Program-made: the position numbers and the translations under genes | The notes under the pieces: model-generated | Told to the model about the DNA's origin: nothing | Databases searched by the model: none | The model's input: only the letters and a program-made list of their open reading frames with translations | Assembly: GCA_015179025.1 (NCBI GenBank) | Contig: WHUX01000393.1 | Location: forward strand, 1-33,573 | DNA length: 33,573 nucleotides | Source of the DNA: Terfezia claveryi | Lineage: Eukaryota > Ascomycota > Pezizomycetes > Pezizales > Pezizaceae | Direction: 5' to 3' | In this document: piece by piece, positions 20,231-30,950 of the stretch | Layout: each line of letters begins with the position of its first letter | How positions within the stretch are numbered: the stretch's first letter is position 1

Positions 20231-20347
20231 AAACCCGGCATCCCCTACACCCAATCGGCGGTAAAGATAACGACATACATCTCCGTCACAAGACTAGTCA
20301 TCAAAATTGCCACCGCCTCGCTGTCACATAATACTACTTGTATCAAA

Positions 20348-22036
20348 ATGGCTGCACGTGCGGGGACCTCGAAGCCAACTAGACCAGCCCCAAAAGCCAT
20401 TTTCGGGGAATCACATGAACATGATGCAATTCGCCTACTAATGTTTGTCTACATCGCTATATTCGATGATGAACCGACAGCAAGAGATGTGCCGAACTGG
20501 CCAGCCCATGAAATTCGCCAACGGTTTCAATTGTTGACAAAAGACCTCAACGATGTAGCCACTGACACGGAAGCCACGATATCTAGCATCAAATCATGGA
20601 CATTCAATAGCCAGTTACCACTGACCAAACTATGTGAACAGCTTGAAGCACTGGGAAAGCCCCATTTTGATGGTAATGTGATGCAAGCTTATTATAAGTG
20701 GGATGAAATGAGATCGGCTGCAGGAGCCTTCCAGGACTCGGAGCTTGAGAGCGCATGCGCCGGTGTGGGGCAGGCCATCAGTTCTCTTGCTATGCTGAGC
20801 TCTCAGGCAGAAGAGATGATAGCGTCACTACGGCTCAGGAACTTTCAGGCAACGGCCAACATGTTACGCGGGTGTGAATCCGTAGGCCATGATACTGCTA
20901 GGAAAGAGCCTCCGCGAACGGCGCGGGCCGGAAAGGCGAATGGGTCCACCGCGGTTGTGTTCGAAGATTGGGAACTCGTTGCAATCCTTACATTACCCTC
21001 CATACGTGCAGGTGGTATCGCAGCTGAATTGACCACCTTCCGCTCCCTCTATTATAAAGCAAGTTGTTTCCTACAGCGCCCTCTCATCCATGACCGCCAG
21101 TTTATCATCGCTGTCCGCGAAGCGCATCATTTAGTTTTTGACAAACTTGGCCAAATGATGGATACGCTCACCACACAGTTTCAACAGTCAGTCAAATCAC
21201 TCCAGTGCCTATTGAAATATCCTTGGAGCTTTCATACCTCGTTGCAATGGCAGTTTGATACACTTGCAAAGCATGATGTCCAGCTCCATACGACACTACA
21301 CCGGGCGGAATGCCTTTTCCTAGAGTGGCAAGTAGCCATGAGGACTATCACTAATCCGTTATTGAACAAGGCCGCCACAGGCCTGGGACGCGAGATTATA
21401 GCTCTCAGACTCGCCCTTAGTGCCGTAAATACGCGTCACAAGGGCATACGTGGGAAGGTTGAATGCCTTTGGGCAATACGTGGGGAATTTATCCAAGAGA
21501 AGATAGATAGGGACGGGGTCGGAAAGAAAATGAACACAGTACTATCTGTGGAAGACTTGCAGTGCACTGTCAAAATCCATACTCACACATTGCTACGCAC
21601 AGATCCAGGCCAATCCCAAGGGTGCCCCAGTGCTGGTTTCTCATGCTTAATGTCCGAAGCATGTCTTAACAACCTTACTAGTCCATCGCATACACCGAAG
21701 GAGCTAGGTTGCCCAAACCTCATGACCCCTGCTGAGGCATTGGCTGCGCTATTGGCAGAGCACACAGGACAGCCACAAAACTGGAAGCCGGAGCCAGTAA
21801 CCGAGGATCCGGCCGAGCTCCAGCGCCGATATGAAGCAAATGTCGACGCGTTCCACTATCTGTTCCCAGGTGCAGAAGACAATCAAGAAGTCGAGTCAGC
21901 TGACGACGCATACGAATCTGGCGACATGTACGAAGCTGGCTACGCGTATATATCTGACGAAGGACCTGACGACGGATCTGAGGACGGATCGAAGGCAGGT
22001 TCAGAGGTCGGATCAGAGGCAGCTACGTATATCTGA
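20348..22036 (+). CDS. Large helical orphan protein, 562 aa (family III)
   Basis: The longest frame in the window, starting at an ATG in a good context (tcaaaATGGct) and needing no intron. I do not recognise it. Most of it is predicted by eye to be alpha-helical. Residues 95-118 (LCEQLEALG, DGNVMQAYYKW) match the small protein at 213-629. Residues 135-147 (SACAGVGQAISSL) and 341-353 (KAATGLGREIIAL) resemble each other and follow a W..MR-type segment in both halves, so the protein may hold two copies of one helical domain (about 50-165 and 250-375). A less ordered region (400-490) follows, and the tail (510-560) is acidic with Gly-Ser-Glu/Asp repeats (GSEDGSKAGSEVGSEA). No signal peptide or membrane segment is seen. 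Confidence 0.7.
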   Translation: MAARAGTSKPTRPAPKAIFGESHEHDAIRLLMFVYIAIFDDEPTARDVPNWPAHEIRQRFQLLTKDLNDVATDTEATISSIKSWTFNSQLPLTKLCEQLEALGKPHFDGNVMQAYYKWDEMRSAAGAFQDSELESACAGVGQAISSLAMLSSQAEEMIASLRLRNFQATANMLRGCESVGHDTARKEPPRTARAGKANGSTAVVFEDWELVAILTLPSIRAGGIAAELTTFRSLYYKASCFLQRPLIHDRQFIIAVREAHHLVFDKLGQMMDTLTTQFQQSVKSLQCLLKYPWSFHTSLQWQFDTLAKHDVQLHTTLHRAECLFLEWQVAMRTITNPLLNKAATGLGREIIALRLALSAVNTRHKGIRGKVECLWAIRGEFIQEKIDRDGVGKKMNTVLSVEDLQCTVKIHTHTLLRTDPGQSQGCPSAGFSCLMSEACLNNLTSPSHTPKELGCPNLMTPAEALAALLAEHTGQPQNWKPEPVTEDPAELQRRYEANVDAFHYLFPGAEDNQEVESADDAYESGDMYEAGYAYISDEGPDDGSEDGSKAGSEVGSEAATYI

Positions 22037-23185
22037 CAACAGTCTGACCATCTTGTCTATCTGGTAGAAGGCTATATCGCTGCATGCAATCCCCGCTGGG
22101 AGTCTTGGGGCTGGTCCATACTTACTCGCTGGCGGTAGATTTGGAATTGTGAACCAAGGCGAGGCACACTAAGTAGCTGTATATGAGCACGATAATTTAG
22201 GGGGATGGGAGTGGCTGGGCCAATTCCCAGTGGGCTTGGTTTTCTAACCCACAGTTATGGTATGGTATAGTGCGTATTCAAGGATGTTAGTTTTGATTTG
22301 AAATTTGCCCCTAGTTATCGCCGAATTTTATTGCTTGTGGTACAACATCTCCATTTTGACGTTTCCAAAAAGACTTGGGATTGAGTCGCGCATTTGCCTT
22401 TTTTCGTGATCTAACTACATACTATGTACCCAGTAGGTTTACAACATGAATTCTCCCACTCTAGATATTAATCATCCACTGGTGAAATTCAAAATATGAT
22501 TAAGTCACCACTACTGCTTTGCTAGTCTCTTTAGCTATTGAGCGGAATGCTATGTATAATTCCTAAATTGAATGCTGAGCAGCTATTGCTATTATTTGTG
22601 TACTTCTAGCTAGGACACGATGGCAAGCCTAAGATAGGGGGGAAATTTGTACTACTTATGGAAAAAAAACACGTCAGAATAAGATTACAGATACAAAAAT
22701 ATCGCTGAGGCGATAGCCGAAGGCTATGCAATATTCTGATCTTCTTGGGATGGCCGTGAAAAAAAAAAGCACTTCTTTAGGTATAGCGCATGCCTTGCTT
22801 ATATTAGGCAATGTTTCAAAATTGTTACATAAAAATTGGAAGTGATTATATGCGCATGCGTAAATTGTAATGCGTTTTCGATAGTATAATTTGCCAGACG
22901 CTAGAATTGGTGAAATGGTAGAGAGAGTTAATAATTTACAATGGATCGAGGAAGGAGAGGAGGTTGAGATTCGGGAAAAGTTATAAAAAATCATGAGCTT
23001 ATTTCCTAAACACGAGGGCTGTGTATTAAGTAAGTAAGAGTACTGAATTGAGTTTTATTTTAAAACCTGTATGTAACGGTCAAGTTCCTACCCCCCAAAA
23101 AAAAATTCTGGCAATAGAGTGTAAGTGTAACCCATGCAACTGGCTACCTTTGAACAAACGCCCTGATTAAGGTTCCACCAATATT

Positions 23186-23187
<2 letters not shown>
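22037..23187. other. Intergenic, no gene supported
   Basis: AT-rich. A 106-codon ATG frame on the minus strand (22674-22994) ends with a protein-like PRRSEYCIAFGYRLSDIFV, perhaps a transposon scrap, but could not be assigned. Confidence 0.4.
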
Positions 23188-23225
<38 letters not shown>

Positions 23226-23434
23226 ACCGGTCTGTTGTCTCATCATCCAAGGCTACTAGAACAGGAATATTTGTCGGAATATGGTATGGGGAATTGAGGG
23301 TTTCCTTGACTTGTAATTATTTAGGGATCTCGTTGCGGCAGCCCAAAAAAAAAATAAGCGAAAGATTGGTGATCTGACCCCATGAGAAAAAAAAAAAAAA
23401 AAAAAAGGTATCTAAGTTATAAGATAATGTACAG

Positions 23435-23475
<41 letters not shown>

Positions 23476-23954
23476 TATATTTCTAGCTTTCAGAGGAAAC
23501 AGTCCATAACTTCAATTTTTTCTATATTTACAGAACTTTAGCTATAGTTATGTGTATAGCAAAAAGAAAAAAAAAAAAAAAAAGGTCATCCCATGAAATC
23601 GGATGTTTGTCTCACTCACACACACACACACACACTTTTCCAACCAAATTTTTTTTCTGAGCACACCTTGGTTACACACCAAAAAACGTACACTTGGGAG
23701 CATTCATAAATTTTTACAATCAAGCATAAAAAAAAAAAAAAAAAAAAAAAGTTGCTTGGGGCGCCACGGGCAAATGTTTCTGAAACTGCGAGCTGGAGGC
23801 CCCCCGCCTCCTGCGTGGGTTGAAGACTTCTAACTTGGACTAACTTGCCGAAGCGAAAAAGGGATATGAATGCTTCTGTGAGAGTATCAAGTTCTATAAC
23901 GTTGTGCTACGTATTCAAAGGTCAATTCAAAATAAAATGCATTTTTTTTTTTTT
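23188..23954. repeat. Cluster of long poly-A/poly-T tracts and a CA microsatellite
   Basis: In under 800 bases there are T35 (23188-23222), A10 (23345-23354), A20 (23387-23406), A36 (23438-23473), A17 (23567-23583), a (CA)n run of about 20 bases (23616-23635), A23 (23728-23750) and T13 (23942-23954). Three A tracts follow gagc, tagc or gcat. No coding frame crosses the region. Confidence 0.9.
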
Positions 23955-24189
23955 CTGCCCCTTGTGACAGAATATAGGCCTCTGTTAAAGTAAGTAAAGG
24001 AAGTTGGCATCACACGAAGTTGAAGAAATAACACTTGATTGAATTATATTGTCATGATTGGGGGGAACACAATCCCGCATCTCTAGTATGGAGAGAGTAT
24101 ATCGAAACAGAAATCCTGCAGCAGCTCTATCTAAAAAGAATATCTCATAAGATAAAATAGCGGATTCACCCGTAATATCGCTGGAGTTC

Positions 24190-24966
24190 TCACAACCAAG
24201 AGCGAAGAAACCGCTTATACCACTTTACCTTCTTTTCTGTCATCAGGCTAGGGGTTGAACGAATAAAGGATGAAGATGCCATGTCGCTAACGTGAATTGT
24301 GTCTCGCGTCCGATACCCTATCTTCGGCGTTACCATCGGGACATTCCCCCCCGCTCTCCTGCCGGCAGTCTTTGGCACAGGGATATATTTGACGTATGCA
24401 ACCCGACCCTGCAGCTGGCGCTGGCACCTAAAACATTGGAAACCTCTTTCCACCTTCCTCAGTTGCGTCCTCTCCTGGCTCAGAGCTTCAAGCTGCTTCT
24501 CAATGGTCTTCAACACCCCCTGCAACCTCTTCTCCTGCTTCTGCAATTCAACTCTCTTCTTTTCAGCTTCCGCCTTCTCCGCTTTAATCTCCTCTCTTGA
24601 CTTCCTAAACTCTGCCTTCTTCTTTTGCAACTCCTGATCATACTTGGTCATCCCTTCCATGGCACTGTTAATCTCATGTAAGCTCTGATTCGCTTCTTCT
24701 GTCGTGAGGATCCAGCCTTGCTCGAAGGCGTAGTCGATGATGGCGCGTAGGGTATATCTCGAAGATTGAGAGTAGAGAGAGGAATAGTCTTCGTCCTCCC
24801 CGGGGTCAGGGATGGGAGTGGGGATTTGGGGCAGTTGGTCTCCCGTGGCAGGGAGTTCGAGGGTGAAGAGGTAGTCCTGGAACTCGGTGGCAGCAGTGGC
24901 GGTAAGGAATGGATGAAGGATAATATCTGGGGTGGCCAAAACCTGGGGCTGAGGGGTGGTTGTCAT
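24190..24966 (-). CDS. Orphan coiled-coil protein with CxxC, 258 aa (family II relative)
   Basis: It starts at the ATG whose reverse complement is 24964-24966 (MTTTPQPQVL). The order of parts is a Pro/Thr-rich start, HPFL...EFQDYLF (18-34), an acidic linker (DPGEDED, 54-60), the helix RYTLRAIIDYAFEQGW (70-85), a long Lys/Glu/Gln coiled coil (about 95-172), a CFRC pair (178-181) that might bind metal but lacks a second pair, and a basic-aromatic end (KWYKRFLRSWL). HP.L...EF, the acidic linker, R..L[RK]A.....[FL]EQ.W and the coiled coil come in the same order as in the 17727-18419 protein, so common ancestry is likely. There is no signal peptide. Function is unknown. Confidence 0.65.
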   Translation of the reverse strand: MTTTPQPQVLATPDIILHPFLTATAATEFQDYLFTLELPATGDQLPQIPTPIPDPGEDEDYSSLYSQSSRYTLRAIIDYAFEQGWILTTEEANQSLHEINSAMEGMTKYDQELQKKKAEFRKSREEIKAEKAEAEKKRVELQKQEKRLQGVLKTIEKQLEALSQERTQLRKVERGFQCFRCQRQLQGRVAYVKYIPVPKTAGRRAGGNVPMVTPKIGYRTRDTIHVSDMASSSFIRSTPSLMTEKKVKWYKRFLRSWL

Positions 24967-26404
24967 TTTTATGAGAGCTTGGGAGGAATGGATTCTGTGC
25001 TAGCTTTGATGAAAACCCCGGTCGATTCAGCCTGATAGGCTCTTGTCGAATATGAAGTCCTAGGAGTCTGCTTGTATTTTGTAGGTTGGAGATTCTAGAT
25101 TGATATACTTGGGGCCTCAAACATTTGAAGAAGTTTCTCTACGATGAAAAGTCATGAAACCCAAATAATAAACTCGAAACCCTCGCGGCAAACATCCCTC
25201 ATTGAATCTTATTGTGGGTCTGCACTTTCTCGAACTGGGCCACCAGATATAGGAATATGCGGTACCTTATTGATGCGCGTGGGTAATTAATAAGACAAAG
25301 TTCCTATGCTAAGTTACCTACTTGAGTGAGTGTCCGGCCTGCATGCTATGGAATATCCAGTTTCGGGAGAATAACCTCCAAGGGCTGGGACGATAGCTAT
25401 ACAGGTGTGTTCTCGTACAATAGCTTAAGAAGAGCAGAAATCAAATTGTGTATGGTATGGTTCAATCAATCGGTGGCGTTTCATTGTGACTGTGAGCATG
25501 TGTCGACTGCCGGAAGCGTGGAAAGTATACATGATTAGCTTCCGGAATTACCCCGTATACCGAATAACAACAATAACCATTGAGAACACTCTTGTATCCA
25601 TATCATACTCCGTACTATATATAGTAAACCCAGGAGCAACTTGAATAATCAAATTCGGGGGCTAGAGATGGTATAAGGCGGGCTTCAAGCAGCGAGTTCG
25701 TTCGGCTCAAAATTGTTTGTTTGACCTTGACTAGTACTCTGTAATCTGTCCATAATATCAATATTCTACCTATATAACAGCAGAATAATACGGTGCATTT
25801 GTTGAGTACCTTGGGATCGCGGATGGGAAGGGTAGATGCTCCTAGGGCACGGGAGGCATAGCAGCCCATCTAGACTGTTGCACATCGCTCACGGTGACGG
25901 AAGTTTTCCTTTCGTATCAGGTGGTATAATCCCCCATGCGAGCCTAAGTTTGAGCCAGGCTATGAATATGATGTTTAGTTTGAAATACGGGTTCTGATTT
26001 CACAAAAAGGGAGGGGATCTACCTTGCCAACCCGTACATATAGAAGTAGAAAGTGTTGCGTTTGTTTGTTTAAACACAAGCGACGACACGTACTCAATAG
26101 TAATAAACATAAATACAAACAGGCAAACCTAGACCAGCCCAGGACACCAATACCCAACGTACCAACGCAATCTTGTATATATTCATAAGAAAGCTCACCC
26201 CATACCTACTTCTTCAATACTTACCTCCACTTCAAGTTCATTGCAAGAGGGTCCATTTCCTTAGGACTCTCACAGTCTACTCTCTGACTCGGTCGGTTAC
26301 CCAGCAAAATCCTTCGCATTAAATTGACCGCCGACACTAACTTACATCATTGTTCAGCTCGACCTTCATCACTGCACACACGGTCTGTTCCCATCCGAAT
26401 CGCC
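24967..26404. other. Intergenic, no gene supported
   Basis: Probable promoter regions of the flanking genes. A tgtatatatt run near 26174-26183 could be a TATA element for the 26405 frame. Nothing else recognised. Confidence 0.4.
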
Positions 26405-27080
26405 ATGCGTCCAACACCTCCCAATTCCGTACTGAGTCCCCCAAAACACTCCAGTAAGGAAGCCTCGCACACTGTCTCCCACCTGTCGCTGATTCAAGCA
26501 ACCCGCTCTAGCCATGCCCAACAAGAAGCCGCATCTGAAGCTCCCTCCCCCCCTCGACCCAGTGCGGAGAATTCATCACCGTTTGCCTCACCCCTGAAGA
26601 CCCCGCCTCCAGGAAGCCCTCCACTACGCTGTCCGCCAAGGCTGGGTCTGTTGTGGGCAGACTACGCTACACTCCACTTCTCCCTCCAACAAACTCAAAC
26701 GAGCTGGCTGATATCCATACCATCCGTGAGGAATACACCAACGTGAGAAGAAGTTGGACACTAGCAAGATGTCACTGAATGCTAGAGAGAAGCGTTGCGG
26801 TGATGGAAAAGGCGTACAAGAGCAACATAGGTTTGAGTTTGAAGATATTGGAGTTGGCCTCGAACCAATACGGGTTCGGGCGAGGTAGAAGAAGGAGTGA
26901 TGTACCAGCAGGATGCCCGAGAAAATTCTGGAATGAGGGGAGTACCAGGCTGTGTTGTGCTTCCCCAGAGGGGAGTGCCAGGTGAAAAAGGAGGGAGACT
27001 CAGTAGAAGGAAATGGTGGGAGTTTTGGAATATGAGTGATCATGGAAACGGCTGTGTTCAGGTGGGCCTGCTGGCAGGGT
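26405..27080 (+). pseudogene. Frame-broken Pro/Ser-rich coiled-coil gene
   Basis: An ATG at 26405 opens a Pro/Ser-rich frame (MRPTPPNSVLSPPKHSSKE) that stops at 26744-26746. A second frame takes over after about 26560 with ELADIHTIREEYTNVR, and further shifts give KKLDTSKMSLNAREKR and MEKAYKSNIGLSLKILELAS. Together these read as one protein with a disordered start and a coiled coil, broken by indels, one possibly in the C7 run near 26548-26554. A short intron could not be placed so that all parts join. It may be a distant member of the coiled-coil family at 24190-24966, but the evidence is weak. Confidence 0.35.
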
Positions 27081-27139
27081 ATACACGCAGGGAGGGGGGC
27101 CCTGGCTCTTATGTTTTAATAACTCCCTATCGGTACTAA

Positions 27140-28064
27140 CAGTTGGCTAAAATTCCCATCATCTCTTTTCCTTTTATATTGTTGGATTTTGAATCATAAT
27201 ACAAGAATACCCAAGAATTAAGGCGTACAGTAAACATACCATCGAGCCTAAATGAAAAGAACTCGATCCTCCATTACCCTGAATTTGATGTAGTTATTTA
27301 TCCACTTCAGTTAGCGGAGGGTAATCTGACTGCCGCCTAATAAATGGCCCCCAGGCACACTCTCTGATATGGCGGAGACTCATAGGTTATGCCTATACCC
27401 TCTCATGAACATTCGGATAGCGAGTGACAACGAAATATATGTATCATCGAGATATATAATATGTAGCCAGCCTATAGTCAAAATTAGCATATAACTGACT
27501 AGGCAATTGTACAAAATGCCACATTTTTCAGATTTAAATACCCAATTATATACCGCTTCAATCACTAGGGGTTCTAAACTCAATCCCCCTCCACCCACCC
27601 AACACATACGCCAATACGTTTATTCGGCCTTGAAATTCACCCACCTGCAATGCTTAATTAAGCTTGAATGGTCGAAGGGCGGGCGCAGGCAGATATGAGG
27701 GATAGACCCCCACTCCCGAATTATGACACACTAGGTGATTCATCACATGTGAAGAGAGATCGTGGTCAACTTTAGAGAAAACTATATTATTACTAGCAAG
27801 TCAGTTTCTCGATTACAGACCCTCCCTTCCCCTGCGTGTTGGATCAATAGTACCAAAAGCGCTGCCAGGTTAACGTCAATTGCTCAATATCACAGTCCGT
27901 ATATATATTCTCCGTCTAATTGGTGCCTGGCGATATGATTCCACAATTGGTAAGTACGCTTGAGAGCACGGCAGAGGTCCCCAACTGTGACCTCGCGCAG
28001 CCTACCAACCCCTCTCCCATACGCGTTTTACAATATACATCAGTGTTGGTTAAAGAAGAACACT
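27140..28064. other. Intergenic, no gene supported
   Basis: AT-rich spacer with no accepted coding frame or recognisable mobile element. Confidence 0.45.
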
Positions 28065-28344
28065 GCAATATATAGCAGTGTCACTATGTAAACCAAAGCA
28101 GCGAACCAATGCTCTTAATGCTGTATTGTTTCTTGCAAAGAAGCTGGGTGCCAAAAAGAACTGGAGCTAGATACCAAGAGCCCAGTATAGAAATCATCTC
28201 AGATGCGGTACACTAGAAAGAAAGACAGTGACAACAAACACATGCTTCAAAAAAAGATGACAAAAAATAACCCAGCACGACACTAGCAATCTGTGCTTAT
28301 TCCCAACCCATCTATCTGTCTACATTCCGCTTATCGAGAACTGG

Positions 28345-29142
28345 CGCGAGGCCTCTTGTTGTCCCCTCTTTCCTCCTTTCCTCCTCTTTGACCTCTTTCG
28401 TGAAGGATGCTGGCCTTGTCCCTCATCTCTTCAAAATTTCTCTCCTCCCTCTATCTTCCCCGGTATCCATCCTTCCATGCTCCCGTTCACCCACCCTGTC
28501 TTCCACCTTTCTGCCAATCTCCTCCGCAGCAACATTCCTTCTTCCCGATACCCGTCACACCGGCTTTTGTTTCCCTTCTAGGAAACCCTTTCTATATGTT
28601 TCCTCTTCTCTGTCTTTCCTTCCTTGCTGCGCGTCCCTCAACCTTTCTGCAATTCCCAATGCGCCTCTCTTGCCCTTTATTGTCTCTTCCCGTTCTTCCA
28701 CCTTCCTCTCAGACTTCTTGATCTTCTCCAAACACCACCTCCAACAACTCCAGTGGATGTGGGGCTCGACCCACTCCTGCTCCAAGGCAACCATGAAGAG
28801 TGCCTTGAGGTGCAATCTATCCTCAACACTATGTTCCCCTCATTTCCAGAGTCATCGGGATCATCGTCGGGATCAGCACCTTCGAACGAAACATTTGAAT
28901 TGGGGCCGTGTCTGTTTCACGGGGCTCCGTATCAGGATTGATTATCGTCTCTCGAGCAAGCTCGAGGACTTCGTTGGGGAGCGTAGGGTGGCCTCTGATA
29001 TAGGTAAGGAATTCTGGGATTGCCCAACCGGCCATGAGTGTTTCCATGTGGATTCTGGCCGTTGCAATTGAATGCCAGACTCTGGGGAAGGTATATTTGG
29101 GAGTAGAAGGACTGGCCTCGGAAGAGTTCATATTCCAGACAT
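28345..29142 (-). pseudogene. Pseudogene of the 17727-18419 family II gene
   Basis: The N-terminal part is strongly conserved (FPRVWHSIATARIHMETLMA, GWAIPEFLTYIRGHPTLPNE), as is the helix LHLKALFMVALEQEWVEPHI. Against copy A there are at least three frame breaks: a one-base loss just after the first ATG (29140-29142), so that only the ATG at 29129-29131 opens the frame; a one-base loss in the C-rich run near 28905; and another near 28840. The coiled-coil part then meets a stop after RKGFLEGKQKPV. The lesions are small indels, not a deletion. Confidence 0.8.
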
Positions 29143-29826
29143 TGTGATATAGGAGTACGAGGTACTGTAAGAGAATGATTTTGGAAATGTGTTTGTTGGA
29201 ATAAAGGAGTCGAAGTCCTGTAGACGTAGATAGGCGCTTAAGGTTGTAGTGTTACTTGCAGAAAGTAGAAGCTTAAGCAGGTTGAGTTTGAAGTAAGTCT
29301 AGGTTTGCGGGACTGTAAGGGTTTATAAACTAAACGACCCCTCTGAACGGTAGAGCTATACAGCAGGCTGATTGCTTTTCGAGATTGACCTAACCACAGC
29401 TATTGGCTATAGCTATTGTCTGCATTGAGTGTATCGTGATCGCCCGTTCAGCACTGTTGTGTGGTTTTATAGGCGCGATTGACCTATTCATCGCCAATAT
29501 TCTCAAATGTAATCTGTTTGGCACCCCCCAATACTTTCCATTATTCTGGGTAACACAAGGCCCTCGGCAGTAGTAAAATAAAAGCTTGGGTATGCTAACA
29601 CATGTGTGGAGTGGGGTATTCATGCCCACAGGTAGGGCACTCAATGGGGTATTGAAGTAGGTAATCTCGTTGTAGTATTCAAGTTGTCTTGAAGTTTGGC
29701 GCGGCAAATTGTCGCCTAGCCTGACTGGTATTCGCGGCATGAGCAGAATGATGGCATCCTGAAAATCCAGATTCCTATCAATCTTGGGACTACCCACGTG
29801 TTTCTATTGAGTCTACTATGGGTGTT

Positions 29827-29839
29827 GTGCCAACCAGAC
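29827..29839 (-). repeat. 13-base TA-flanked terminal motif (copy in B)
   Basis: GTGCCAACCAGAC followed by TA. One of eight exact copies in the window; see the finding on this motif. Confidence 0.7.
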
Positions 29840-30343
29840 TACTATTGAGTGCACGTGTGGGTGTTTCTATTGAGGTCTGTGGCTGTGTAAGTGATTCCGC
29901 CCTAGCTTGGTTACTGTTCCCTATCGGCGTAAACATTCGCCATTCTGTCCTTGCACCGAGCACGCAGTTGGGTACACGAAAGGGTATTTAGATTTCTCAG
30001 GCCTCTCAATTGAGTTCATGGCGGCTTGAGCAGATAAGGTTTGAATAGCATGTACTTGTAGTTTGTGAATACTGCGCATCCAATTGCATGTATTATGTCT
30101 ATGTAGATATGGGGCAGCAGGGGTTGGATAATCGGGCCGAGTATCCACTCTGGAATGCGTTCACTCGTCTTAGAGTTGAAGCCAAAAATCTAAATCAGGC
30201 CGACAAAAATGTGGGTAGTGAGACATTCCTTTGGATAAGTACCCTACTCAGGATATCTAATTAGACTTGAGTGAGGTCGTCTTTATTTAACAAACTACTA
30301 TACATAATATAATTCAATACAACTCTGAGCTTACTTGGTTGTA

Positions 30344-30905
30344 CAGTAGAACTTCGTTACAAGCATTTCCGTTAGAAGAATAAATTCGCTATAAGGCCAG
30401 ATGCTGACCGTCCTCATACAAAATAAGAATAAAAACTCTATAGGCATATTCTTAGATTTTCCGTAATATTCTTATAAAAATTGAATACTATCAGGGGAAT
30501 TTGGGCACTATCCGGGGTCATTTAGTGAGTGTCAGGGGGTTATTACCAAATTATCATGCAGTACTGATCTGATATCAATTATAGGAAGTCTCATAAGACT
30601 CCGTTCAACCACTGCTACTCATACAATCTGTTCAACCTCTGGACATTGCAGGAGTGCATAGGGGTGGTTGGAGGGCATAACTAGTGGTCAGAGGGGATGT
30701 TGGGGTATCCGGTGGTTTGAGGGGATGTTTAGGGGTATCCGGTAGTTGGAAGGGTGTTGGGGATGTTCAGGGGGTATTTGGATGTTTATAGGGGGTACCC
30801 GAATGCATATATGTCCATTTGAATACGCATGTTGATATAAGCATATATTCGCTATAAAAATGGGAGTCGACCGCCCGAAGACATGCTTGTAACGAACTTC
30901 TACTG
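30344..30905. mobile_element. pogo-like miniature element, 562 bp
   Basis: The ends CAGTAGAACTTCGTTACAAG and its reverse complement (…CGAACTTCTACTG) match over 23 bases with one mismatch, and both ends are flanked by TA (30342-30343, 30906-30907), the target duplication of the Tc1/mariner/pogo superfamily. The CAGTAGAACyTCG-type end resembles pogo/Tigger termini. There is no transposase. The interior holds a G-rich stretch of degenerate repeats (about 30660-30800, gggg-atgtt-aggggtatccggt words) and two direct attcgctataa words near the ends. Confidence 0.7.
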
Positions 30906-30950
30906 TATTAGGCTCGAAATCGCCGAAAACTATATAAATAGCCGCAGCTT

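Larger units (their letters stand above)
28065..30010 (-). repeat. Duplicated segment, copy B (inverted, broken gene)
   Basis: Reverse complement of the same unit as 16914-18605, including the leader with caatagaaacac words, the 13-base TA-flanked motif (29827-29839), the promoter, the gene and the downstream region. From about 28065 to 28580 it is nearly identical, with a few small indels, to the 32405-32942 part of copy C in opposite orientation. Confidence 0.8.

Noticed and set aside
24292..24637. Plus-strand frames opposite the 24190-24966 gene
   Set aside because: Leu/Ser/Phe-rich shadow of the Lys/Glu-rich coiled coil on the other strand.
26743..26785. Possible 43-base intron (GTGAGA...CTAG) in the broken coiled-coil gene
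   Set aside because: Removing it does not restore a continuous protein-like frame, and the branch-site match is poor.
28388..29071. 227-codon plus-strand frame
   Set aside because: Antisense shadow of the broken family II copy; the minus strand aligns with the intact gene at 17727-18419.
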